A program made the position numbers and the translations under genes. Of a stretch of DNA of 5,536 nt, positions 1 through 5,536 are shown in pieces; position 1 is the stretch's first letter; each line of letters starts with the position of its first letter. Origin of the DNA: Planctomycetota bacterium. Lineage in GTDB: Bacteria > Planctomycetota > UBA8108 > UBA1146. The stretch is from contig NZJA01000110.1 in the NCBI GenBank assembly GCA_002691835.1, forward strand, positions 1 to 5,536. Reading direction: 5' to 3'. Below the pieces are notes generated by a model. The model was given only the letters and a program-made list of their open reading frames with translations. It had not been told where the DNA came from and ran no database searches.

Positions 1-535
1 ACATCCACTCTTCTGGGTCGTTCTTGTCGTACTCGGGAATTTGACCAGCCGCCTCAAACTCACGCCCTTTCAGGACGAGCATCGTGGCATCTCCACCATC
101 GTCAAGAATCATGTTTGGCAAAGTACCATCTGGCCAAGTCATGGCAGCCTCAGTGCACTCCCAGTACTCCTTGAGGGTTTCACCCATCCATGCGAAGACG
201 GGAACGCCCATCGGCTCATCGACAGTGCCATTTGGCCCGACGACGACTGCGGCTGCAGCGTGATCCTGAGTAGAGAAAATATTGCAGGATGCCCAACGAA
301 CCTCTGCGCCAAGATGGACAAGAGTCTCGATGAGAACCGCCGTTTGAATGGTCATGTGCAAAGATCCGGAAACTCTTGCTCCAGCGAGTGGCTGGGAATC
401 ACCGAACTCTTCGCGCAGAGCCATCAGGCCCGGCATTTCTTCTTCTGCAAGAAGGATCTCTTGGCGACCAAAGTTCGCCAGCTGAATATCCTTCACTCTG
501 TAATCAATCCCCTGTCGGGTTTCCTGAACGGGCAT
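1..535 (-). CDS. ahcY: S-adenosylhomocysteine hydrolase (adenosylhomocysteinase), N-terminal part, cut by window edge
   Basis: This cytoplasmic NAD-dependent enzyme splits S-adenosylhomocysteine into homocysteine and adenosine, relieving product inhibition of SAM-dependent methyltransferases and feeding the methionine cycle. The reading frame is open from ATG at 535 to the left edge and gives 178 residues of a protein usually 430-490 long; the rest, including the NAD-binding domain, lies outside. Family signatures seen are [16 protein letters not shown] (about 57-72, with H60 matching human H55), [16 protein letters not shown] (about 81-96), [11 protein letters not shown] (118-128) and [11 protein letters not shown] (141-151, holding the acidic residue matching human D131). 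The segment VVVGPNGT (98-104) and the acidic stretch near 168-177 belong to the longer bacterial form, as in actinobacterial enzymes. The start is fixed by an in-frame TGA at 578-580 and by a strong ribosome binding site. It lies 317 bp downstream of the large minus-strand gene, so it probably has its own leader. Identity is very secure. Confidence 0.96.
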   Translation of the reverse strand, partial: MPVQETRQGIDYRVKDIQLANFGRQEILLAEEEMPGLMALREEFGDSQPLAGARVSGSLHMTIQTAVLIETLVHLGAEVRWASCNIFSTQDHAAAAVVVGPNGTVDEPMGVPVFAWMGETLKEYWECTEAAMTWPDGTLPNMILDDGGDATMLVLKGREFEAAGQIPEYDKNDPEEWM

Positions 536-542
536 TTCAGCG

Positions 543-552
543 CCCCTTTCCT
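543..552 (-). promoter_or_regulatory. ahcY ribosome binding site
   Basis: On the minus strand the purine-rich run AGGAAAGGGG lies about 7 bases before the ATG at 535. It supports that start over any upstream alternative in the short open stretch back to the TGA at 578-580. Its AGGA part overlaps a segment (549-554) that can pair with an upstream leader segment (592-597), so it could be masked by RNA structure. Confidence 0.6.
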
Positions 553-573
553 GTCGGTAGTTTTCCTGATCCC

Positions 574-610
574 GGACTCACCCTCAGCCTCACAGGACTA
601 GGAGTGATCC
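574..610 (-). other. Long bulged hairpin upstream of ahcY
   Basis: The two arms pair over 15 base pairs with four single-base bulges and a three-base loop (591-593): 574-576/608-610, 578-581/604-607, 582-584/600-602, 586-587/598-599 and 588-590/594-596. No T-run follows on the minus strand, so it is not a canonical intrinsic terminator. It ends 38 bases before the ahcY ATG and lies within the presumed leader. Regular bulges are common in functional RNAs, but no known family was recognised. Confidence 0.5.
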
Positions 611-642
611 ATTTGCCAGACCTCCGGATGGTAACGAACTCC

Positions 643-679
643 CGGGGGTGAATCGAGCAACTCCGGAAGGATTCCCCCG
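643..679 (-). other. GC-rich hairpin with possible pseudoknot loop in ahcY leader
   Basis: Arms 643-648 (CGGGGG) and 674-679 pair perfectly. After a two-base bulge (649-650), 651-654 (AATC) pairs with 670-673, giving 10 pairs around a 15-base loop. The loop contains TCCGGA at 662-667, and the same self-complementary hexamer recurs at 623-628 downstream on the transcript, so loop and tail could form a pseudoknot. No T-run follows, so this is not a terminator. The stem is strong; its function is unknown. Confidence 0.5.
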
Positions 680-693
680 CCGACAACGGACGG

Positions 694-709
694 TATCCCC
701 TGAGGGATA
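694..709 (-). other. Short hairpin in ahcY leader
   Basis: TATCCC at 694-699 pairs with GGGATA at 704-709 around a four-base loop. It is the first of three consecutive hairpins toward ahcY. A six-pair stem can arise by chance, so alone it is weak evidence. Confidence 0.35.
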
Positions 710-816
710 TGTGAACACGGGAGAGGGCGAATGGCACAGGATCCACAGAAATAACCTATGGATTCAAACAGTCTTCAGGATCAAAACGGCTGATATTCCC
801 AGCATTCTCTGTTCGA

Positions 817-849
817 GGCTTCAACCGATAAAAATACGCCTCTGAAGCC
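817..849 (-). repeat. Inverted repeat just after the large minus-strand gene
   Basis: GGCTTCA at 817-823 is the reverse complement of TGAAGCC at 843-849, with a 19-base spacer. It starts four bases after the TAG stop of the large gene and could help end or stabilise its transcript. The loop is long and no T-run follows the stem on the minus strand, so it is not a standard intrinsic terminator. Confidence 0.3.
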
Positions 850-852
850 CGC

Positions 853-3393
853 CTAGCGCAGTCGGGATCGAGCCCACGCCGCCACTCGGGTCGCATCCGC
901 TTTACTGTTTTCAGGATGGGCTTGAGGATCATAATCCGGCGGAGAATCGGCAAGAATCGCTCGAATCCCTCCGTAAGCGAGAACCCTCATATGCTCAGAT
1001 GAGGCCGAAAGATCTTCGATCAATAACTCCACTACCGAATCGCAACCGAGCTGGATGGCGGCTCGTATGGCGACTTCACGCATCGTTTCGTCATCCTTCT
1101 CTCCAGCTTTCCGTGCCAGATTGATCAGGTATTTTTCATGTTGCCCATCTTCGTAGTGCACCGGTGGATTCGCGCCTTCTTCGGTATCGCTCGATGACTT
1201 GGATTTTTCCCTGCGAAGAATCTCCTGAACCGTTAGCCAGGCCTGACCCCATTCATCCCGTTCAGCAGCCGATTCAAATCCACCGGGACGAATCAACTCC
1301 GCAATTTTCTCCAACCTCTTCAGGGCTCCTCTTGAAGTCATCCGTTCTTCAATCAGAGAAAGATAGCGCAACATTTTAGGACGTTCATATGCCGGCATCG
1401 TTAAGACAACTTCTTCAAAAATCTTGAGAAGCTTTGCCTTTGGACGCAGCCGTAACTGTCGAACGAGGGTCGGGAGATGGATCGATCGCCCAGAATTCGC
1501 CAAGAGAGCCCAGTCCTCAGATTGAACCGATTCCGTGGCTGATCCTCCTCCTGAAAAAATCACAAAAGAGGTCGCAGAACGAGTCAGCATGGCACTTGCC
1601 CGTTTGAGAATCAGGAGAGCAAAAGCGGTGTCCACCCGACTGGATTGGCCTGCATAGTTACCCATATTGATCCATGAGCCTTCAGAAGATTGCCTTGAGA
1701 GCAAATGCTCACTGATCACTTGGTACCAATCATGCGTACCAAATTTCTCGATGCCTCCCAAGTCTCCAACTTTTTCGAGACTGTACATGCCGTAACAGCT
1801 ATCAGTGGGAACCCAACGATCGATCAACCATGCAACACCATCACGAATCGAATCCCGCAATGTCTTACGGAACTCTGGCGAGAACTTCTCTGCACCATAA
1901 TCATAAGCCACCATAAGAGAAGACACCCCGGCACAGCTCATATTCCAATTTCCAGAGTCACCTGAGGAAACATAACGGAAACCTCGCTGCTGAGCTTCCA
2001 GGAATTCTTCTCCCGTCAGGGGAGGCATGACTTTTGGTTTCTCCTTTACCCCTGTGCCATCTTTCCGACTCGACTTCCCTGAACCAGATTCCTCCGGTTC
2101 GCTTATTGGAGGAGCAAGGGTAATTTCGGGCTTAACGGTAGGGCCATCTTTATCCTGACAAGAAAGGATGTAGCGACTCACCCCTTCCCACACTTCCGGT
2201 TCGATGGAGATTCCTCTTCGTGCCATCACTGCCAAGGCAAGAACTGCAAACTGAGTCACCGAAGTGTCGGCATCCGTACTCGTCGATTGATATCGCCAGC
2301 CACCAGTTTCATTTTGTCCCTTTAAGAGAATCTCGGCAGCATCCTTGAGATTATTACGGTGATTCCGTGCCAGTTTGCTGAGAACGGAAGGAGGCAGAGA
2401 ATCCACCCCCGCTTCCATCAACGCATCCTGCTCGGTTTGGGTGATCGCAGCATCGAGAGCAAACACCCAGCAAGAGACATCGTACATTCGTTCAGCGGCC
2501 GGAATCGAATCTTCGATCACCTTGAAGTGCTTTCGCAGCACGGGATGATCTCGATCTACACCAGCAGTGATCAGGGCGTAGCACTCGAGAGCTCTGGCAC
2601 CGGGAATCGCCTCAGGATGGGACCCCTCAAGGATTCCTTCGGGATCTGCTTGAGACTCGGAGAGTAAAAAGTCGATTCCGGCCTCAAGGCTTAAGGTGAC
2701 TCGATCATCCTGCTTCAAGGCGGCCAGCGCTTCGTGATTCAGTCGAATCGTGCGGCGTCCTTCACGTAAATTTCCTGAAGCCCTAAATCGATGAATTTGA
2801 ACGGTTCCATGACCCGCAAGAACTCCGATTTCACCAATATCCTGTCGAATCCCCTCGACCTGATGAAGTCGCTTGCCCTCGATGAACACCTGAATCTTCT
2901 GATTCCGTCGGCGGACCGTCAAAGTGAAGGGTTTCCCAGATTGAACAACACTGCTCAAATCCGTGATGACTTGGCGAGTGTTGGACTTCGGAAAACCTCT
3001 AAAAATCAGTTTCCCTTCATCTCCACCAAGGATGATGGCCCCCTGCCCTAGTTCGAAGGCTGCATAGTTTGCGTCGGTTTGAGTGAGGGTGAGATTCAGC
3101 TCAATATCGAAATTGCCTTTTCCAATCTCATGATCTGCGATGAGAAAGCTATTTCGACCTGTTCCCGTGACCACTCCATCCACAACACTCCAACCGCCGG
3201 CAGGGTTGAAGCATGCAGACATATCTCCACCCTTGACGAACTGCCGAGCAATCGCTTGAGAAGAGACTGTAGAATTCAGAAACTCTCCGGAACCGGCTGC
3301 CGCAAACAGGTTTTCCGTGGAATGACCCGTCAGTAACAATTGGAGAATTACTGTGAGAAGTAAAGCAATCGGCTGACGAATGAGGCGAACCAT
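853..3393 (-). CDS. Secreted multidomain protein: LamG/DUF1080-like domain, prenyltransferase/squalene-oxidase-type repeats, HEAT-like C-terminus
   Basis: This 846-residue protein of unknown function is probably exported. I chose ATG 3393 because GGAG lies nine bases upstream and a classic signal peptide starts at once: MVRLIRQP, hydrophobic 9-23, likely cleavage near A31-A33. A start at 3423 adds 10 residues but has no ribosome binding site. Residues about 58-207 resemble a LamG/DUF1080 beta-sandwich (GGWSVVDGVVTGTG, then strand-rich sequence). Residues about 230-600 hold alpha/alpha-toroid repeats of the squalene cyclase/prenyltransferase type: GGWRYQST, DTSVTQFAVLAL, HDWYQVISEHLL, EGSW and RVDTAFALLIL. 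The cyclase motif DxDD is absent (DADT at 374-377), so a cyclase is unlikely. A Pro/Glu/Ser/Lys linker at about 416-465 interrupts the toroid. Residues about 770-815 look like HEAT helices. Such proteins are common in Planctomycetota; substrate and partners are unknown. The domain calls are by eye. Confidence 0.85.
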   Translation of the reverse strand: MVRLIRQPIALLLTVILQLLLTGHSTENLFAAAGSGEFLNSTVSSQAIARQFVKGGDMSACFNPAGGWSVVDGVVTGTGRNSFLIADHEIGKGNFDIELNLTLTQTDANYAAFELGQGAIILGGDEGKLIFRGFPKSNTRQVITDLSSVVQSGKPFTLTVRRRNQKIQVFIEGKRLHQVEGIRQDIGEIGVLAGHGTVQIHRFRASGNLREGRRTIRLNHEALAALKQDDRVTLSLEAGIDFLLSESQADPEGILEGSHPEAIPGARALECYALITAGVDRDHPVLRKHFKVIEDSIPAAERMYDVSCWVFALDAAITQTEQDALMEAGVDSLPPSVLSKLARNHRNNLKDAAEILLKGQNETGGWRYQSTSTDADTSVTQFAVLALAVMARRGISIEPEVWEGVSRYILSCQDKDGPTVKPEITLAPPISEPEESGSGKSSRKDGTGVKEKPKVMPPLTGEEFLEAQQRGFRYVSSGDSGNWNMSCAGVSSLMVAYDYGAEKFSPEFRKTLRDSIRDGVAWLIDRWVPTDSCYGMYSLEKVGDLGGIEKFGTHDWYQVISEHLLSRQSSEGSWINMGNYAGQSSRVDTAFALLILKRASAMLTRSATSFVIFSGGGSATESVQSEDWALLANSGRSIHLPTLVRQLRLRPKAKLLKIFEEVVLTMPAYERPKMLRYLSLIEERMTSRGALKRLEKIAELIRPGGFESAAERDEWGQAWLTVQEILRREKSKSSSDTEEGANPPVHYEDGQHEKYLINLARKAGEKDDETMREVAIRAAIQLGCDSVVELLIEDLSASSEHMRVLAYGGIRAILADSPPDYDPQAHPENSKADATRVAAWARSRLR

Positions 3394-3402
3394 TGGCAGG
3401 GT

Positions 3403-3406
3403 CTCC
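3403..3406 (-). promoter_or_regulatory. Ribosome binding site that decides the start of the large minus-strand gene
   Basis: GGAG on the minus strand is nine bases before the ATG at 3391-3393. The in-frame ATG at 3421-3423 has no purine-rich site before it, and starting there would put ten non-signal-like residues ahead of the charged n-region. The site therefore favours the inner start. Confidence 0.6.
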
Positions 3407-3448
3407 AGTTGTGCAAAATTCATGAAACAGCATTAGTTTAACGGCGAA

Positions 3449-3477
3449 ATCTGTTGAGAAAAGACCGAGAAACAGAT
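3449..3477. repeat. Perfect 7-bp inverted repeat between the divergent genes, possible operator
   Basis: ATCTGTT at 3449-3455 and AACAGAT at 3471-3477 are exact reverse complements separated by 15 bases, so the half-site centres are 22 bp apart, about two helical turns. This spacing suits a dimeric regulator bound to one DNA face. It lies between the large minus-strand gene and acs, upstream of both. GAAACAG, overlapping the right half-site at 3469-3475, also occurs at 3424-3430. No known regulator consensus was recognised. Confidence 0.35.
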
Positions 3478-3491
3478 CCCTATCTCATCTC

Positions 3492-3520
3492 TCGATCCCG
3501 GCGTTCCTGATCGTTATATT
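3492..3520 (+). promoter_or_regulatory. Possible acs promoter
   Basis: TATATT at 3515-3520 resembles a sigma-70-type -10 box (five of six positions). With a 17-base spacer the -35 position is TCGATC at 3492-3497, a poor match. If real, transcription would start near 3527, giving a short leader before the GTG at 3554 and placing the inverted repeat 3449-3477 just upstream of the -35. Confidence 0.3.
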
Positions 3521-3539
3521 CAGCGTTTGCCCTTGGAAA

Positions 3540-3547
3540 AAGGAGGA
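3540..3547 (+). promoter_or_regulatory. Strong acs ribosome binding site
   Basis: AAGGAGGA is nearly the full anti-16S complement, and its GGAGG core lies seven bases before GTG 3554. It decides that start over the in-frame TTG at 3527, which lies upstream of the site and would translate the site itself as Lys-Gly-Gly. Confidence 0.85.
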
Positions 3548-3553
3548 ACTGCC

Positions 3554-5497
3554 GTGTCCGATGCCATCGAAAACCTTCTCCACGAGGAAAGACGCTTTGA
3601 TCCACCCGGGAAATTTACGGCAGAAGCCAATGCTCAACGAGGAATTCATGAGGAAGCCTCCGCTGACCCCATGGCATTTTGGGCAAAAGAATCGGAAAAG
3701 ATTGAGTGGAGAAAGCCCTGGGACACCCTCCTCGATTCTTCCGATGCACCCTTCTATCGCTGGTTTGAAGGCGGGCGGTTAAATGTCACAGAATCATGCC
3801 TCGATCGCCACGTAAAATCCCATCCGGATCGTGTGGCATTCCATTGGGAGGGCGAACCAGGCGACTCCATCAGCCTGACCTACTCAGACTTGTTGGCCCA
3901 AGTCTGTCAATGCGCCGGGGCCCTCAAGCAAATGGGAATTGGCAAAGGTGACACCGTAGCCATCTACATGGGTATGGTCCCGGAGATTACCGTCGCCATG
4001 TTGGCCTGTGCAAGAATTGGAGCTGCGCACTCTGTCGTCTTCGGTGGTTTCAGCGCCGACAGTCTGCGAGAACGCCTCGATGACGCCTCCTGCAAAGGAG
4101 TCATTACACAAGACGGATCATGGCGCAGAGGGAAGGTCGTTCCCCTGAAAGATAATGTCGATCAAGCGCTCTTGAACCAAGAGACTGTTTCCAGTGTCCT
4201 CGTCCTCCAACGATGTGAGAACGAAGTTCAATGGAATGACTCTCGTGATCACTGGTGGCATGATGTCGTCCCCCAGCAACCAGAGTTCCTGGAAGCAGAA
4301 GAGATGGACGCAGAAGACCTCCTCTTCATCCTCTATACCTCCGGAAGTACCGGGAAACCCAAGGGGATTGTCCATACCTGTGGCGGATATCTGACCGGCG
4401 TCAGCAGTACATTCAGAAATGTTTTTGATATCAAAGAAACAGATCTTTTCTGGTGCACCGCAGATTGTGGTTGGGTGACTGGGCATTCCTACCTCGTATA
4501 CGGCCCCCTTGCGAATGGGGCGACCAGCCTTATCTATGAAGGAACCCCTGACTTCCCGGACCAGGGCCGTTGGTGGGATCTCATCGAGAAATACGCTGTC
4601 ACGATCTTTTACACAGCACCTACAGCCATTCGAACCTTCATGAAATGGGGCGAAAAGATCCCTCTGTCCAAAGACCTGTCCAGTCTCAGGCTCCTCGGAT
4701 CAGTGGGAGAGCCCATCAATCCCGAAGCTTGGATTTGGTACCATGAGTTCATCGGTGGAACGAGATGCCCGATCGTCGATACCTGGTGGCAAACTGAGAC
4801 CGGCGCAATCATGATTACCCCACTGCCCGGCATCGCCACCACAAAGCCTGGCTCTGCAGTCACTCCCTATCCAGGTATCGACGCGATCGTCGTCGATGAG
4901 GAGGGTCATGAAGTCTCACATGGGAGTGGTGGCTTACTGGTGATCCGTAACCCCTGGCCTTCCATGCTTCGAGGAATCCATGGGGATCCTCAGAGGTATA
5001 AAGACGTTTACTGGAGTCGATTCGAAAATCTATACTTTCCAGGTGATGGCTGCAAACTCGATGAAGAGGGATACATGTGGCTTCTGGGAAGAGTCGACGA
5101 TGTCATGCTCGTTTCAGGACATAATATCTCCACCACTGAGGTCGAAAGTGCCCTCGTCGATCACCATGATGTTGCAGAATCCGCAGTCGTTGGCAGGAGT
5201 GACTCCACCACAGGTCAAGCCATCGCAGCATTCGTCGTTCTCAAGGGAGACTCCACCGGTAGTGAAGAACTGATTCAGGAGCTACGGCAACATGTGGCCG
5301 TAAAGATCGGCCCGATCGCCAAGCCCGCCAGCATCGTCTTTACCCCAGATCTCCCCAAAACACGATCTGGAAAAATCATGCGCCGTCTATTGAGAGACAT
5401 CTCAGAAAAACGGCAACTGGGAGATGTGACGACTTTGGCCAACTCTGACATCGTCGAAGCGATTCGAGACGGCGCATCCAAGAGCTCTGAAGACTGA
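3554..5497 (+). CDS. acs: Acetyl-CoA synthetase (acetate-CoA ligase, AMP-forming)
   Basis: This cytoplasmic enzyme converts acetate, ATP and CoA to acetyl-CoA, AMP and pyrophosphate through acetyl-AMP. It is complete at 647 residues (Salmonella Acs has 652) from GTG 3554. An N-terminal ACAS domain (about 20-80) precedes the AMP-binding core and the mobile C-terminal domain. Visible motifs are the P-loop YTSGSTGKPKG (261-271), WVTGH (307-311), GSVGEP (382-387), TWWQTETG (410-417), D498 and R513 (nucleotide contacts), hinge D515 and PKTRSGKIMRR (601-611). These run at a constant offset of two from Salmonella numbering, so V308, T309, V384 and W412 match the acetate pocket V310, T311, V386 and W414, and K607 matches catalytic K609, which protein acetyltransferases modify in other bacteria. 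N524 replaces the usual R526 in GHR. It is divergent from the large minus-strand gene. The last codons form the first unit of a tandem repeat covering the stop. Confidence 0.96.
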   Translation: MSDAIENLLHEERRFDPPGKFTAEANAQRGIHEEASADPMAFWAKESEKIEWRKPWDTLLDSSDAPFYRWFEGGRLNVTESCLDRHVKSHPDRVAFHWEGEPGDSISLTYSDLLAQVCQCAGALKQMGIGKGDTVAIYMGMVPEITVAMLACARIGAAHSVVFGGFSADSLRERLDDASCKGVITQDGSWRRGKVVPLKDNVDQALLNQETVSSVLVLQRCENEVQWNDSRDHWWHDVVPQQPEFLEAEEMDAEDLLFILYTSGSTGKPKGIVHTCGGYLTGVSSTFRNVFDIKETDLFWCTADCGWVTGHSYLVYGPLANGATSLIYEGTPDFPDQGRWWDLIEKYAVTIFYTAPTAIRTFMKWGEKIPLSKDLSSLRLLGSVGEPINPEAWIWYHEFIGGTRCPIVDTWWQTETGAIMITPLPGIATTKPGSAVTPYPGIDAIVVDEEGHEVSHGSGGLLVIRNPWPSMLRGIHGDPQRYKDVYWSRFENLYFPGDGCKLDEEGYMWLLGRVDDVMLVSGHNISTTEVESALVDHHDVAESAVVGRSDSTTGQAIAAFVVLKGDSTGSEELIQELRQHVAVKIGPIAKPASIVFTPDLPKTRSGKIMRRLLRDISEKRQLGDVTTLANSDIVEAIRDGASKSSED

Positions 5498-5536
5498 TCG
5501 AGCTCTGAAGACTGATCGAGCTCTGAAGACTGATCG
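5483..5536 (+). repeat. Three tandem copies of an 18-bp unit spanning the acs stop codon
   Basis: The unit AGCTCTGAAGACTGATCG occurs three times without mismatch at 5483-5500, 5501-5518 and 5519-5536. It is six codons long and in phase with acs: each copy reads Ser-Ser-Glu-Asp-stop-Ser, so the first copy supplies the acs C-terminus and TGA, and the next two repeat the in-frame TGA. The window ends exactly with copy three, so the true copy number is unknown. The unit carries the palindrome GAGCTC across its junctions, but no terminator-like T-run is seen. Confidence 0.9.

Larger units (their letters stand above)
536..852 (-). promoter_or_regulatory. Gene-free ahcY upstream region with structured leader
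   Basis: This 317-bp gap separates two co-directional minus-strand genes, and I see no credible gene in it. The ahcY-proximal part (536-710) is rich in pairing: hairpins at 694-709, 643-679 and 574-610 follow one another toward the ahcY start, as in a structured 5' untranslated leader. No consensus core of the SAH, SAM-I, SAM-II, cobalamin, TPP or glycine riboswitches was recognised by eye. I could not find a good -35/-10 pair on the minus strand, so the transcript start is unknown. A riboswitch or protein-bound leader fits ahcY, which in some other bacteria is controlled by an SAH riboswitch, but this is inference from pairing only. Confidence 0.4.

Noticed and set aside
41..601. A 186-codon plus-strand open frame
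   Set aside because: It is antisense to ahcY, whose family motifs are unmistakable; the product has no recognisable features.
574..679. Leader hairpins as an intrinsic terminator of the large minus-strand gene
   Set aside because: Neither GC-rich hairpin is followed by a T-run on the minus strand, and both lie more than 170 bases past the stop codon.
537..746. A 69-codon minus-strand open frame from GTG 746 whose TGA ends one base before the ahcY ATG, suggesting a coupled leader peptide
   Set aside because: The start has only a weak AGG upstream, the product is Arg/Ser/Pro-rich with no domain, and the frame overlaps the hairpins; it is more likely chance, though the TGAAATG junction is neat.
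770..786. CTGAAGACTG on the minus strand matches part of the acs tandem repeat unit
   Set aside because: A 10-base match with no flanking similarity is compatible with chance in a window of this size.
2263..2274. DADT in the toroid read as a cyclase DxDD motif
   Set aside because: One aspartate is missing and the protein has a signal peptide, so an active triterpene cyclase is not supported.
3527..3553. TTG 3527 as the acs start, adding nine residues
   Set aside because: The strong Shine-Dalgarno lies inside this extension and points to GTG 3554; the added residues do not look like Acs.

Overview
The window holds three protein-coding genes. Read leftward from the left edge they are the first third of ahcY (S-adenosylhomocysteine hydrolase, minus strand, cut by the window edge) and a large secreted multidomain protein (minus strand). 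A complete acs (acetyl-CoA synthetase, plus strand) is transcribed divergently from the large gene. The host is most likely a planctomycete. The strongest hint is the large gene, which joins a signal peptide, a LamG/DUF1080-like beta-sandwich, squalene-cyclase-type alpha/alpha-toroid repeats and HEAT-like helices, an architecture typical of Planctomycetota. Base composition is roughly balanced. This assignment is inference from protein style; no rRNA or other marker is present.

Layout: 1-535 is partial ahcY. 536-852 is a gene-free stretch on the ahcY side. It has no convincing terminator or promoter, but just upstream of ahcY it has three consecutive hairpins, one with a loop able to form a pseudoknot, and a segment that could pair over the ahcY ribosome binding site. 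853-3393 is the large exported protein. 3394-3553 is the divergent intergenic region, with a perfect 7-bp inverted repeat and a possible acs promoter. 3554-5497 is acs, starting at a GTG with a near-perfect Shine-Dalgarno. 5483-5536 is a three-copy 18-bp tandem repeat that covers the acs stop codon and runs to the window edge.

Functionally, ahcY removes the by-product of SAM-dependent methylation and acs activates acetate to acetyl-CoA, so both are core metabolism. The exported protein between them has no evident catalytic motif and probably binds carbohydrate or protein outside the cytoplasm. No mobile element, CRISPR array, tRNA or rRNA was seen. The best candidates for something undescribed are the structured ahcY leader and the tandem repeat across the acs stop codon.
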